Origin: Fibrobacter sp.
GTDB lineage: Bacteria; Fibrobacterota; Fibrobacteria; Fibrobacterales; Fibrobacteraceae
Length of the DNA: 64,000 nucleotides
NCBI RefSeq assembly: GCF_017545445.1
Contig: NZ_JAFWOM010000138.1
Span: forward strand, 1 to 64,000
Direction of reading: 5' to 3'
The first letter of the stretch is position 1; each line of letters begins with the position of its first letter. Made by a program: the position numbers and the translations under genes. Of the stretch, positions 16,395-25,527 are shown piece by piece. The notes below the pieces were generated by a model, which was not told where the DNA came from, made no database searches, and saw only the letters and a list, made by a program, of their open reading frames with translations.

Positions 16395-16429
16395 TCAGAT
16401 TATAAATAATACGTTAGAGGAGGAAAAGG

Positions 16430-16469
16430 TTTCAGCGGCTTTTCGGGGTCGCTGAAATTTTCGTTTTTT
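16430..16469 (+). terminator. Terminator after the TIGR02147/lipoprotein pair
   Basis: TTTCAGCG and CGCTGAAA form an 8-bp stem, followed by TTTTCGTTTTTT. Confidence 0.8.
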
Positions 16470-16545
16470 GTAATACTTGCTTTTTTTAGCTGTTTTTAGT
16501 GGGGTGTGGCGAAAATAGATGCCCTTTTAATCTTGCGATTGGCCC

Positions 16546-16563
16546 GCAATTTTTCTAAATTGC
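16546..16563 (+). promoter_or_regulatory. Hairpin in the leader of the aminotransferase gene
   Basis: GCAATTT-TTCT-AAATTGC lies 32 bases before the start codon. Could be an operator or a leader stem; no further support. Confidence 0.35.
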
Positions 16564-16594
16564 CCCGCGGAAATTTCAAAACAGGACATTGAGA

Positions 16595-17890
16595 ATGAAC
16601 TACAATCCTCTCGCTCAATCTTTGAACGCTGAACTTTCCGCAAACGGTTGCAGCGTTCTTGATATGCTCTCTGAACAGGGCAAGGCTATCTTCTTCCCGC
16701 GCAAGGGTATTCTCGGCCAGGGCGCCGAAGCCAAGGGTTCCGACATCAACGCGACGATCGGCACCGCCCTCGAAGATGATGGCTCTCCGCTCGTTCTGGA
16801 TTGCGTTCTCAAGTCTCTCAATCTCCCGAAACAGTCCTTCCTCTATGCACCGAGCTTTGGTAATCCGGACCTCCGCAAGGCTTGGAGGGAATTGGACATC
16901 AAGAAGAACCCGACGCTTGCTTCCAAGAGCTTCAGCAACCCGGTCGTGACGGCTGCTTTGACGCACGCTATCAGCTGTGCCGGTTACATGTTCCTCGACA
17001 AGGGCGACGAAGTCATCATCCCGGACCTTTACTGGGACAACTACGAACTCGTGTTCGAAAACTCTCGTGGCGCAAAGATCAAGACTTTCAATACCTTCAA
17101 GAACGGTGGCTTTGACACGGAAGCTTTGAAGGCTGCTCTCGCCGAAAGCAAGTCTAGCAAGAAAGTCGTTCTCCTCAACTTCCCGAACAACCCGACAGGC
17201 TACACCGCAACAGAAGTGGAAGCTGTCGAAATCGCCAAGATTCTCACGGAATGCGCCGCTGCCGGCAACAAGGTCGTGGCTCTCCTCGACGATGCTTACT
17301 TTGGACTCGTCTATGAAGAAGGCGTGACGAAGGAATCCCTTTTCGTGAAGCTCGTTGACGCTCACGAAAATCTCCTCGCCGTGAAGCTCGATGGCCCGAC
17401 CAAGGAAGACTATGTTTGGGGCTTCCGCGTTGGCTTTATGTCTTTCGGTTTCAAGGGCGCTACCGAAGCTCAGCTCAAGGCTCTCGAAGACAAGGCTGCT
17501 GGTACGGTCCGTGGCAACATTTCTAACGCTCCGTCTATCAGCCAGAAGATTTTGCTCGCCGCATTCCAGAGCCCGGAATACGCTCAGCAGAAGGCTGAAA
17601 AGTACGCCGTTCTCAAGAAGCGTTACGACATCATCAAGCAGGTGTTCGCCGCTCATCCTGAATACTATGACGCCTTCGAACAGATGCCGTGCAACAGCGG
17701 TTACTTTATGTGCATCAAGCCGAAGGGCGTTGACGCCGAAGAACTCCGCCAGAAACTCATCAAGGATTACAGCACGGGCACGATCATGCTCTCGGGCCTT
17801 ATCCGCATTGCATTCAGCGCTGTTCCGACTGAAAAGCTCGGCAAGCTCTTTGAAAATATCTATAATTGTGTTAAAGAGATGAGAGACTAG
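16595..17890 (+). CDS. Class I/II aminotransferase
   Basis: PLP-dependent fold type I aminotransferase, 431 residues from the ATG at 16595 (AGGA at 16583; a TTG six bases earlier is less likely). Motifs: GDEVIIPDLYWDNYELVF, LLNFPNNPTGYT (PLP-binding Asn), LLDDAYFGL (Asp and Tyr for the cofactor) and a Lys in KLDGPTKEDYVWGFRVG with the substrate-binding Arg. Related to aromatic/aspartate transaminases; the exact amino acid is not evident. High-usage codons suggest strong expression. The reading frame ends inside a tandem GAGACTAGA repeat, so the last residues may derive from it. Confidence 0.82.
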   Translation: MNYNPLAQSLNAELSANGCSVLDMLSEQGKAIFFPRKGILGQGAEAKGSDINATIGTALEDDGSPLVLDCVLKSLNLPKQSFLYAPSFGNPDLRKAWRELDIKKNPTLASKSFSNPVVTAALTHAISCAGYMFLDKGDEVIIPDLYWDNYELVFENSRGAKIKTFNTFKNGGFDTEALKAALAESKSSKKVVLLNFPNNPTGYTATEVEAVEIAKILTECAAAGNKVVALLDDAYFGLVYEEGVTKESLFVKLVDAHENLLAVKLDGPTKEDYVWGFRVGFMSFGFKGATEAQLKALEDKAAGTVRGNISNAPSISQKILLAAFQSPEYAQQKAEKYAVLKKRYDIIKQVFAAHPEYYDAFEQMPCNSGYFMCIKPKGVDAEELRQKLIKDYSTGTIMLSGLIRIAFSAVPTEKLGKLFENIYNCVKEMRD

Positions 17891-18000
17891 AGACGAGAGA
17901 CTAGAGAAAAATAGTCGCAACTTCGTTGCCTGTATAAACAGCGCGAAGCGCCATTTTAAATCTCTCGTCTTTCGTCTGAAGGGCAACGCCCGTTCTTTCG
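17879..18000. repeat. Tandem and inverted GAGACTAGAGAC repeats
   Basis: GAGACTAGA occurs twice (around 17881 and 17895), and TCTCGTCTTTCGTC (around 17963) is an inverted relative. A CGAAGCGCC/GGGCAACGCCC pair lies between. Another dispersed repeat family, similar to 27230-27350. It includes the stop of the aminotransferase gene. Confidence 0.55.
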
Positions 18001-18023
18001 TCTAATCACCCCTTGGAGATTCC

Positions 18024-19313
18024 ATGTCCAATAACGCGACCTTAAACTACAACGGAAAAAGCTACGAACTCCCCGTCGTTGATGGCACTGAAGGCGAGCA
18101 CGGTCTCGATATCAGCGCGCTTCGCAAGAGTTCTGGCCTTGTCACGCTGGATTACGGTTACTTGAACACCGGTAGCACGAAAAGCTCAATCACGTTCGTC
18201 GATGGCGAACATGGTGTGCTGCGTTATCGTGGATACTCCATTGAAGATTTGGCCGAAAAGGCGACTTTCCCGGAAACCGCTTGGCTCCTGATTTACGGTG
18301 AACTCCCGAATCAGGAACAGTTGAGCCATTTCCGCACGCTCTTGACCGAAAACGCCTTGTTGCACGAGAACTTGCTGCACTTCTTCCGCGAAATGCCGCC
18401 GGGAGCCCACCCGATGGGTATTCTCTCGTCTGTGGTGAACGCCGTGGGGCTTTTCACGCCGCGTTTCTACGACGACGAAAACATCGCAAGTGCATTCGAA
18501 CTTACGACCGCTGGCCTCATTTCGAAGATTCGCACGATTGCCGCGTTTGCCTACAAGGCAAGTATCGGTGAACCGTTCGTGTACCCGGAAGCGGAACGCA
18601 GCTACTGCAGCAACTTCCTCAACATGATGTTCAGCAGTAAGGCTCGCCCGTACCACCCGGATCCGATTATGGAAAAGGCGCTCAACACGCTTCTCATTGT
18701 CCATGCGGACCACGAACAGAACTGCTCCACTTCGACCGTTCGCATGGTGGGCAGCTCTCAGGCTAACCTTTACGCAAGCATTTGCGCCGGCATTTGCGCC
18801 TTGTGGGGCCCGCTCCACGGTGGTGCAAACCAAGCTGTGCTCGAAACGCTTCTCCGCATCCAGCAGAGCGGCATGACGATTGAACAGGTGATGGCGAAGG
18901 CCAAGGACAAGAACGATCCGTTCCGTCTTTCTGGCTTTGGTCACCGCGTCTATAAGAGCTATGACCCGCGTGCCAAGGTGCTTAAGAAGCTTATGTACCA
19001 GGTCTTTGAACGCGAACACGTTCACGACCCGCTTTTGGATGTGGCTATCAAGCTCGAAGAAGCCGCCCTCAAGGACGATTACTTTGTCGAACGTAAGCTG
19101 TACCCGAATGTGGACTTCTACTCCGGCATTCTCTACCGCGCTATGGGCATTCCGACGAACATGCTTACGGTGATGTTCGCGATTGGACGCTTGCCGGGTT
19201 GGATTGCTCACTGGAAGGAAATGCACGACGATCCGCAAAGCAAGATCAACCGTCCTCGTCAGATTTACATCGGCAAAAACGAACGCCCGTGGATTGATAG
19301 GGACAAACGATAA
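18024..19313 (+). CDS. gltA: Citrate synthase
   Basis: Condenses oxaloacetate and acetyl-CoA to citrate. Length 429, typical of the type II (hexameric, gram-negative) enzyme with an N-terminal beta domain (LNYNGKSYELPVVDGTEG). Catalytic and binding motifs: SSITFVDGEHGVLRYRGY, NCSTSTVRMVGSSQANLYAS, WGPLHGGANQAV (catalytic His), GFGHRVYKSYDPRA (His and Arg) and YPNVDFYSG (catalytic Asp). A TTGGAG ribosome-binding site precedes the ATG. Stands alone with its own terminator; its role in the partial TCA cycle of fermentative Fibrobacter would be 2-oxoglutarate supply. Confidence 0.95.
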   Translation: MSNNATLNYNGKSYELPVVDGTEGEHGLDISALRKSSGLVTLDYGYLNTGSTKSSITFVDGEHGVLRYRGYSIEDLAEKATFPETAWLLIYGELPNQEQLSHFRTLLTENALLHENLLHFFREMPPGAHPMGILSSVVNAVGLFTPRFYDDENIASAFELTTAGLISKIRTIAAFAYKASIGEPFVYPEAERSYCSNFLNMMFSSKARPYHPDPIMEKALNTLLIVHADHEQNCSTSTVRMVGSSQANLYASICAGICALWGPLHGGANQAVLETLLRIQQSGMTIEQVMAKAKDKNDPFRLSGFGHRVYKSYDPRAKVLKKLMYQVFEREHVHDPLLDVAIKLEEAALKDDYFVERKLYPNVDFYSGILYRAMGIPTNMLTVMFAIGRLPGWIAHWKEMHDDPQSKINRPRQIYIGKNERPWIDRDKR

Positions 19314-19380
19314 GCTTTTTGCCGCAGCTAAGGTCGCTGAGCCTGCCGAAGCGAACTGCGGCGGTACTAGACAAATTAAA

Positions 19381-19412
19381 AATCTCTCGGAAATGCTCCG
19401 GGAGATTTTTTG
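19381..19412 (+). terminator. Terminator after gltA
   Basis: AATCTCTCGG and CCGGGAGATT pair, followed by TTTTTT. It is preceded by repeat DNA (19330-19365), and the stretch to 19547 holds only repeat elements, including a TCCTACTTCCTAC 7-bp run at about 19503-19540. Confidence 0.75.
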
Positions 19413-19547
19413 ATGCTTTGGAGCGAGACTTGACTGGAGCCTATCGGTCGCGATGCTCCCTCCAGGATGACCCCAGAATGGTTCGGTAGGCTCAGTGAAA
19501 CATCCTTCCTACTTCCTACTGTCTACTGCCTACTAACCACTAACTAT

Positions 19548-21932
19548 CTAAATCACCTTCGGACGACCGGAGCGCATTTGCAGTAGCGAATCGACCATTT
19601 CGCTCCAATGTTCCAGCACAACCTTGCCGATGGCGGGGTCGTACATCACGCCCAGATTCTTTTCGACTTCATTACGGCAGTATTCGAGCGACATGGCGTC
19701 GCGGTAAACTCGCTTGCTGGTCATAGCGTCGATGGAGTCTGCTATGGCGATGACTCGGGCCCCGATTGGAATGTCTTCGCCTTTGAGGCCTTCCGGGTAG
19801 CCGCGACCGTCGTAACGTTCGTGGTGATGCAATACAATCTGCACCATTTCGTGCGTGTAGTTCGATTGCATTAGAATTTTTGCGCCGATGACCGGATGCT
19901 GTTTAATGATTTCGAATTCTTCGTCTGTGAGTTTTCCCGGCTTTCCAAGAACGTTGTCGCGAATGCCGATTTTGCCGATATCGTGCAAGTGTGCCGCATG
20001 CGTAATCAACGATATCGAGCTTTCCGAAAGGCCTAAGAAACGGGCTATCAGTTCTGAATACGCTTTGACTCGGTCAGAATGGTGTGCCGTATAGGAATCT
20101 TTTGCTTCTTCGACTGAAATCAGGCAAGAAATCAAGTCTTTGAGATTTTGGTTTTCGTTGGTTTCCGCCGATTTGTGATAACGTACCTTGTCGCGATACA
20201 TGTTCAAGTCGGCTTCCATTTTCCAGTCGCTGATGGACTTGCGGATTCCTGTGTCACTACACAAGTGGCTTTCGCCCACGGCAATCGACAAATGATACAA
20301 TGCTGTCTTGTTGTATTCTTCGACGCATGCCTTCAATTGTCTATGCAACTTGAACTGCAAATCTAGTGGGGCTCTTGTAATAACGACAAATTCATCGCCG
20401 CCAATTCTAAAGCAATTGCCATTGGTGCCGTAGGCGTTTTTGATGGCGTTTGCCGCAGCGATAATTAAGGCATCGCCAGCTTGATGGCCAAAGGTGTCGT
20501 TTGCGTATTTAAGACCGTTCACGTCCATTAAAATCATGGTCCAAGAGCTCGCATCGGAATCTTCTTGACTGATTGCTTTTAGAAGAGCGTCGAAAGCAAG
20601 CCTATTTTCGAGGCCAGTCAAGCTATCTGTTGTTGCGACATCTTGCAAGTGTTCGTTCATTACACGCAACTTGCTGTTAATCTGTTCCAATTCGAACGAT
20701 GTCTCGCGAATGAACGTTGCCATGCGGGCGGCAAGCGGCAAACGGGTATTTTTTTCTTTTGCGACAACTTCTGTTTTTGCGTGTTCTCGTTTTTGGGCAG
20801 GACCTTCACGCATCGAAGCGATGACGAGCGTGATGTTATGTTGGTTCAAATGACCTTTTTCGCGCAAGAATTCGCCGTGCGAGAAAAATCCCGTGCTAGA
20901 GGCAATCCCCTTGAACGGCTTGATTTCGTATGTCGGTTCGTGTTGCGACCAGAACGCCTTTCTTGCGGCGCAAGAGAATATGTGCAGGACTTCTGGGGCG
21001 AACTGTTCGGCGTTTTCGCTTTCTGCTGTGATTTTTTCGACAATCAATTGCGGTTCGCCATACGACAGGCGGACCATCGAGCCTTCGTCTATGTCCGAAG
21101 ACATGGTGAGCGACCCGTCCGGATTGCTTGCTCCGGCGGCACGCACGATTGAAATCCCGTTGTGTTCGTAGAGCATCGGAAATTCAAGGGCGTTATAAAA
21201 GAAATTTTTGTCGTTCTTGATGTTGAGGTATTTGTTATAAACTTCGTAAGCGGGGAGGCTGCTCAGTTCGTAAAGGACATTGCCTTCGGAACGGGTGACG
21301 TGAAAATTGCGGCCAATGGGTTTCCATCCGCTAATCTTGCGGGATTCCACATGAAATTCCGGACCGCCGTAGAACACGACTAAAAGGCCGGTCTTGGTAT
21401 AGCCGCCCACTGATGAAAAAATGCAGGAGTTCGGGCTTGTTATGTCGGGGGAGCAGACGATGCCGCCAAAGACTTGGATTTCTTTCGCCAAGGAGTCAAG
21501 TCCCTCGCAAAGATGTGTCGTCGAAAACGGAGAAATGCAGTGATAGATTTCAACCGCCTTCACCCAAGAGTTCTTGTTGGCTTCTTTAACGATTTCTTTG
21601 GCTATGTCGTTGATGGATTTATTAGAAAAGTCGTACTGGCAAATCTGAATTTTAGTTGTGGACTTTTCGAATATGATGGCGGATACTGAAATTTCGCAAG
21701 TTTTTTCGCAATCGACGATGTTTCCGCTAGTGGAGTTGCCGAACCATGGTGTGTTGGGGAAAACGCGTTCCAAGACATCCCAAACCGATTTCAGTTTTTC
21801 TTGCTCCAGCTCTTCTGAATGGATCTGGAAACATACAGTTGGCGAACCGTTCTCTTTGCACCAATTGCTAAACTCGACAAGTTCTTTTTCAAATGTTGCT
21901 GCATCGTTGAACGCAAAAATCCTGTTTTTCAT
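19548..21932 (-). CDS. FIST - GGDEF - HD-GYP signalling protein
   Basis: Cytoplasmic cyclic-di-GMP enzyme of 794 residues. Residues about 20-390 form FIST N and C sensory domains, thought to bind small ligands such as amino acids. A short coiled coil leads to a GGDEF domain (DSLTGLENRLAFD, then CFRIGGDEFVVI; intact GGDEF, no RxxD inhibitory site at the usual place). The C-terminal HD-GYP domain has HDIGKIGIRDNVLGKPGKLTDEEF, HHERYDGRGYPEGLKGEDIP and IADSIDAMTSKRVYR, all intact. It could both make and break cyclic-di-GMP. An AAGGGG site precedes the ATG, and a 16-bp palindrome lies further upstream. Confidence 0.88.
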   Translation of the reverse strand: MKNRIFAFNDAATFEKELVEFSNWCKENGSPTVCFQIHSEELEQEKLKSVWDVLERVFPNTPWFGNSTSGNIVDCEKTCEISVSAIIFEKSTTKIQICQYDFSNKSINDIAKEIVKEANKNSWVKAVEIYHCISPFSTTHLCEGLDSLAKEIQVFGGIVCSPDITSPNSCIFSSVGGYTKTGLLVVFYGGPEFHVESRKISGWKPIGRNFHVTRSEGNVLYELSSLPAYEVYNKYLNIKNDKNFFYNALEFPMLYEHNGISIVRAAGASNPDGSLTMSSDIDEGSMVRLSYGEPQLIVEKITAESENAEQFAPEVLHIFSCAARKAFWSQHEPTYEIKPFKGIASSTGFFSHGEFLREKGHLNQHNITLVIASMREGPAQKREHAKTEVVAKEKNTRLPLAARMATFIRETSFELEQINSKLRVMNEHLQDVATTDSLTGLENRLAFDALLKAISQEDSDASSWTMILMDVNGLKYANDTFGHQAGDALIIAAANAIKNAYGTNGNCFRIGGDEFVVITRAPLDLQFKLHRQLKACVEEYNKTALYHLSIAVGESHLCSDTGIRKSISDWKMEADLNMYRDKVRYHKSAETNENQNLKDLISCLISVEEAKDSYTAHHSDRVKAYSELIARFLGLSESSISLITHAAHLHDIGKIGIRDNVLGKPGKLTDEEFEIIKQHPVIGAKILMQSNYTHEMVQIVLHHHERYDGRGYPEGLKGEDIPIGARVIAIADSIDAMTSKRVYRDAMSLEYCRNEVEKNLGVMYDPAIGKVVLEHWSEMVDSLLQMRSGRPKVI

Positions 21933-21950
21933 TCCGGGTTCCCCTTCTTG

Positions 21951-21966
21951 TTACGCCTAAGCGTAA
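21951..21966. promoter_or_regulatory. TTACGC-CTAA-GCGTAA palindrome
   Basis: A perfect 6+6 inverted repeat 18 bases upstream of the FIST-GGDEF-HD-GYP start and downstream of AT-rich TATATTATT boxes. Position fits an operator or a 5'-leader hairpin. Confidence 0.5.
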
Positions 21967-22170
21967 TTCGACCTTAATAATATATCTTATATGGGCGGGA
22001 AATGGCTAGGGGTTCGGCAAAATTTAGGGTTTAAATTGATAAAAATGGGACTTGGGGAGGTAAGATATCTTCTGTAGTGTGGTCAGAATCGGCATCCAAT
22101 GATTTTAAGATGTATTGTTTCATCATGGCGCGTTTTTATATATATGTTGTAATTGCTTGGAGAGGTATTT

Positions 22171-22673
22171 ATGGCTTTGAAACAATTCTTAATGATTGGG
22201 GCTGTGGCGGCGGTGCTGCTGGCTTGTGGTGATGACAGTAGTTCTGCGACTGATTCCGATGCGGATTCTTCGTCCAGCAGTTCCGCTGAGTCTTCGAGTT
22301 CGGAACAATCTTCGAGTTCGGTGACTTTGGCGATTCCGTGCAAGACAGATAGTACGGATACCTGCGAGTATGGCGCGTTGGCTGGATGGGCGTGCTCGGC
22401 CTCGATGATAACCTTTGCACTCCGGAAATGGGCCGTGCCGCTCGCGATATCATCTTGACACTGAACTCCGAAGGCGGCAAGGCAAAGAACGAAAAGGCTG
22501 AAGAAGCACCGCGCAATTCTGCTCACAAGTGCTATGACTACACGACCGTCGAAGAACGTTTCCCGGTTCGTTGGTGCACGCAGTCAGGCGGCCACATTTG
22601 GGATCACAAGGATCCGGGCCAGCAAAAGTCTTGGGTGCCTGAAACCACTTGGGACTTCTTCAATAAGTTCTAA
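22171..22673 (+). pseudogene. Broken CE1-like esterase lipoprotein gene
   Basis: The first part encodes a lipoprotein head: MALKQFLMIGAVAAVLLAC, a lipobox, then a Ser-rich linker. At about 22380 the frame must shift to reach the rest: VLGLDDNLCTPEMGRAARD ... CYDYTTVEERFPVRWC, SGGHIWDHK and PETTWDFFNKF. This tail looks like the C-terminus of a carbohydrate esterase family 1 / PHB-depolymerase-like esterase, with the His of the catalytic triad in GGH. The nucleophile (GxSxG) domain, some 200 residues, is absent. So an internal deletion plus frameshift has removed the enzyme. Ribosome-binding site GGAGAGG. Likely once acted on plant cell-wall esters. Confidence 0.65.
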
Positions 22674-22698
22674 AAGTTAAGATTCTTTCCTCCTCACA

Positions 22699-22730
22699 AA
22701 ACTCTCGGTGTAACAGCCGGGAGATTTTAA
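22699..22730 (+). terminator. Terminator of the broken esterase gene
   Basis: CTCTCGG and CCGGGAG form a stem followed by ATTTTAATT. Short T run, so moderate. Confidence 0.5.
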
Positions 22731-22804
22731 TTGCTATAATTAATCATTATTTGGAAGGAAGGATGTTTTTGCCCTTTTTATTTAAAAAAAAATGAGGAGT
22801 TAAA

Positions 22805-24085
22805 ATGAATAAGAAAGGTGTTTTAGTTATGGTATTGCCAGCAGCTATACTTTTAGTATGGGGCTTAATCAAAATGTATTTAGATGAAAAAAATTATGAA
22901 GATATTCAATTAGAATATCGGGGTATGGAAGCTTTGTATGTTTTTGAAAACTCCTTGAAATTGGGAAAAAGAATTCAATGCAGGCCTGAGGCATTGGGGC
23001 TAATCGAAAATTATTTGGAAATAGGTTCTGTTGTTGATGTGAACAACGGGGAATATCGATATGAAAAAGACTCTCTTAAAGGTGACGAACGCTTAAAATG
23101 GGGTGCGGGTATTATAACAAGTAAATATTTGAATTACGATAGTTGCTATCATAGTTTAAAGCGTATCGAAGTGGATAATGTGGATTCCGTAACAATTACG
23201 GAAATTGATAGAATAGATAGAGATGAAACTCGACAATATGTTGGTAAACGCCAAAATGGTATTGTGACGGAGTGCTCGGTTTGCAGAATGGAGAATGGCC
23301 TTTGTAAAGATACGATTTCTGTTGAACGAATCGAATTGAATCCAATATCAGGAAAGCTTGAAAAACGTTTCTATAAAACCAAATATAGCATGGATACGAA
23401 AGCTTTGCTCTATGATAGTTTGGGTCGACTTGTTGAAGCTAAAATTGCTGATAAAATTTATCGCTATGAACATTTTACGAATGATACGGCGAATTTTGAT
23501 ATAAAAATGTTTGATAAAACAAAACGGGAGCTTGGTTTTTATAGGATAACATATAAAAATGATGGAAATCTTAAAATTGTTCAAAATAAGATAAAAAATA
23601 GTGACAAGGTAGTTACAAATATATATGAAAATGGAAAAATAAAGTCGAAAGAATCGACTGAAAAAAATTCGTCTGGTTTAGTGAATGAAGTTACTTTGTT
23701 TAATTCTGCTGGTGATGTGATTTATGATTCATCCTATAGTGAGGGGTTGAACATCTCTGGGGATGATAATGTTGCAAGATCCTATGTTGTTAAGATGAAG
23801 TATGGATCCAATGGAAAAATTGAAACGATTGATCATTACGAAGAGTGGTTTAATAGGGCTCACAAAAAATATCCATGGATGTCTTTGGGTTTGAAAAAAA
23901 TTGAAACTGATAAATTTTATAGTGGAAAACTTGATAATGTTGAGGAATGTAAAGAGCCTCTTGCCATAGTTCAGCGTGTGGATGAAAAAATTGGAAAATT
24001 GTTAACAGATGCATCAAAACCGAAGAACTCGTACGACAACTGGATTTCACGAATGATACGCCGAATCATGAAAGCTTTTGATTAG
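22805..24085 (+). CDS. Hypothetical membrane-anchored protein with YD-like repeats
   Basis: Not a family I can name. 426 residues with one N-terminal membrane helix (about 4-23) and the remainder predicted outside the cytoplasm. The middle contains YDSLGRLVEAKIADKIYRYEHF, NIYENGKIKSKE and LFNSAGDVIYDSS, spaced like weak RHS/YD repeats that form beta-strands. Base composition is clearly more AT-rich than the neighbours and codon use is different, which suggests acquisition. GAGGAG site 6 bases before the ATG. No recognisable partner gene. Confidence 0.6.
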   Translation: MNKKGVLVMVLPAAILLVWGLIKMYLDEKNYEDIQLEYRGMEALYVFENSLKLGKRIQCRPEALGLIENYLEIGSVVDVNNGEYRYEKDSLKGDERLKWGAGIITSKYLNYDSCYHSLKRIEVDNVDSVTITEIDRIDRDETRQYVGKRQNGIVTECSVCRMENGLCKDTISVERIELNPISGKLEKRFYKTKYSMDTKALLYDSLGRLVEAKIADKIYRYEHFTNDTANFDIKMFDKTKRELGFYRITYKNDGNLKIVQNKIKNSDKVVTNIYENGKIKSKESTEKNSSGLVNEVTLFNSAGDVIYDSSYSEGLNISGDDNVARSYVVKMKYGSNGKIETIDHYEEWFNRAHKKYPWMSLGLKKIETDKFYSGKLDNVEECKEPLAIVQRVDEKIGKLLTDASKPKNSYDNWISRMIRRIMKAFD

Positions 24086-24128
24086 CTGTTTTTAAAAACA
24101 TAATGATGATAAAGATTGGCAGCTGAAA

Positions 24129-24263
24129 ATGCGTAAGAAATTTGTTCTGAAAATTTTGCTGATTGTTGCCGCTTCGCTTTTACTTGTTGCAGGATTCTGC
24201 GGCTATCACTTTTATCACATGATATCCCTGGATTCGGGGGTTTACCTGTCGGGCGATGGATAG
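24129..24263 (+). pseudogene. Truncated N-terminus of a membrane protein
   Basis: A 44-residue frame, MRKKFVLKILLIVAASLLLV then GFCGYHFYHMISLDSG, looks like the signal-anchor of a longer envelope protein cut off by a stop. It overlaps the start of the toxin-like fragment in another frame. Probably a deletion joint between two gene remains. Confidence 0.4.
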
Positions 24264-24516
24264 CCTGAAAAACACAAAAGAATCTCTTGCTAAAATAAAA
24301 ACAGAATGTCTTGTTCTTGAACGATTCCCTGAATTGGGAAAAGTCCCGGTTGAGTTGGAGCGTTTGCAAATAGGTGGGTATCGAGAACTTGTTGTTTCAC
24401 CATGGCGTATTTTTTACCGTAAAGAAGAAAAAAGAGTTGTCGTTATTGCAGTTGTAGATTCTAGGCGTGATTTAGATGATGCTGTTTGGAAACGAATGAT
24501 GTTTCCGGTGATGTAA
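24256..24516 (+). CDS. ParE/RelE-type toxin fragment
   Basis: 86 residues. The C-terminal two thirds, FPELGKVPVE, GYRELVVSPWRIFYR and VVDSRRDLDDAVW, match the ParE/RelE toxin fold well. The N-terminal strand and first helix expected in a 95-105 residue ParE are shortened or missing, and no antitoxin gene lies upstream. Instead a truncated membrane-protein start precedes it. I read it as a partial toxin, likely inactive; an alternative is a divergent short RelE whose antitoxin was lost. Confidence 0.5.
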   Translation: MDSLKNTKESLAKIKTECLVLERFPELGKVPVELERLQIGGYRELVVSPWRIFYRKEEKRVVVIAVVDSRRDLDDAVWKRMMFPVM

Positions 24517-24597
24517 TCGTCTTGTGTCACCCCGGCCACTTGTTTTATATGGTACAAATTTTGTATATATATGTTGTACTTACTTGGAGCGGTTTTT

Positions 24598-25410
24598 ATG
24601 ACTTTAAAAAAGTTGTTTGTGGTGGGGTTTGTGGCGGCGGTGCTGGTTGCTTGCAGCGACGACGGCAGTTCCGTGACTAATCCCGACGAGGAATCTTCTT
24701 CGTCGAGTGCTGTGTCGAGTAGCAGTGTTCCCGAGGGATACGTAGATCCTTCGACGGTAGTTAAGGGAACCATGACCGACGAGCGCGATGGGCAGACTTA
24801 CAAGACTGTTAAAATCGGCACTCAAACCTGGATGGCAGAGAACCTGAACTACGCATACATTGGTATTCCCTATAGTTATAGAGGCTTCACCTCCGATTCC
24901 ACTAGTTGGTGCTATGGCAATGACCCTGCCAATTGCTCCAGATATGGTCGTCTTTACATGTGGGTTGCCGCGATGGACAGCGTGGGAACGTGGACTGTAA
25001 ACGGCAAGGGCTGTGGCTATAAATCGACCTGTACGCCGACATATCCGGTGCGAGGCATTTGCCCTAAAGGTTGGCATTTGCCGGATACGACGGAATGGGG
25101 CACATTGTTTACCGCCGTTGGCGGCATCAATACTGTGGGTGTGATGCTTAAGTCCGCGAGTGGTTGGAATGATTATGAAGGAGAAAATGGCAATGGCTCG
25201 GACGCCTTCGCCTTCTCGGCGTTGCCTGCTGGCTACAGGATCCTCCTTGGGAATTTCCTCAAAGAGGGCAAACTCGCGGGCTTCTGGAGTTCTGCTGAGT
25301 ACGATGGCGACTGCGCGTACAGCATGGACTTGTTCTACAACAGCGACCGTGCGCTCCTGAACGATTCCTACAAGGACAGCGGGCATTCTGTCCGTTGCGT
25401 CAAGGATTAG
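24598..25410 (+). CDS. FISUMP-domain lipoprotein
   Basis: Lipoprotein of 270 residues. MTLKKLFVVGFVAAVLVAC ends in a lipobox, followed by a Ser-rich linker (ESSSSSAVSSSS). The rest is a FISUMP domain: TDERDGQTYKTVKIGTQTWM, AENLNYA, the WCYGNDPANCSRYGRLYMW block, CPKGWHLPDTTEW and the terminal GFWSSAEYD ... SVRCVKD. The domain is abundant in Fibrobacter and is thought to be surface-exposed; its role is unknown. Start set at 24598 because GGAG lies eight bases upstream. Its leader and signal region closely resemble those of the broken esterase gene at 22171. Confidence 0.88.
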   Translation: MTLKKLFVVGFVAAVLVACSDDGSSVTNPDEESSSSSAVSSSSVPEGYVDPSTVVKGTMTDERDGQTYKTVKIGTQTWMAENLNYAYIGIPYSYRGFTSDSTSWCYGNDPANCSRYGRLYMWVAAMDSVGTWTVNGKGCGYKSTCTPTYPVRGICPKGWHLPDTTEWGTLFTAVGGINTVGVMLKSASGWNDYEGENGNGSDAFAFSALPAGYRILLGNFLKEGKLAGFWSSAEYDGDCAYSMDLFYNSDRALLNDSYKDSGHSVRCVKD

Positions 25411-25527
25411 CAAAGCCTCCGCTCAAAAAAAGTATCAGAATGTCATCTTTTGACATCTGAAATAATTTATATTGCTTGCAAGGACTATAACCCCGCCTTT
25501 TTTGCCTTGTAGGCGGATGGAGGATTT

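Noticed and set aside
22153-22458. An intact 101-residue lipoprotein
   Set aside because: After about residue 75 the frame is out of phase with the clear esterase tail, so the end is an artefact of a frameshift.
24256-24516. Complete toxin-antitoxin system
   Set aside because: The toxin N-terminus is incomplete and no antitoxin frame is found on either side.
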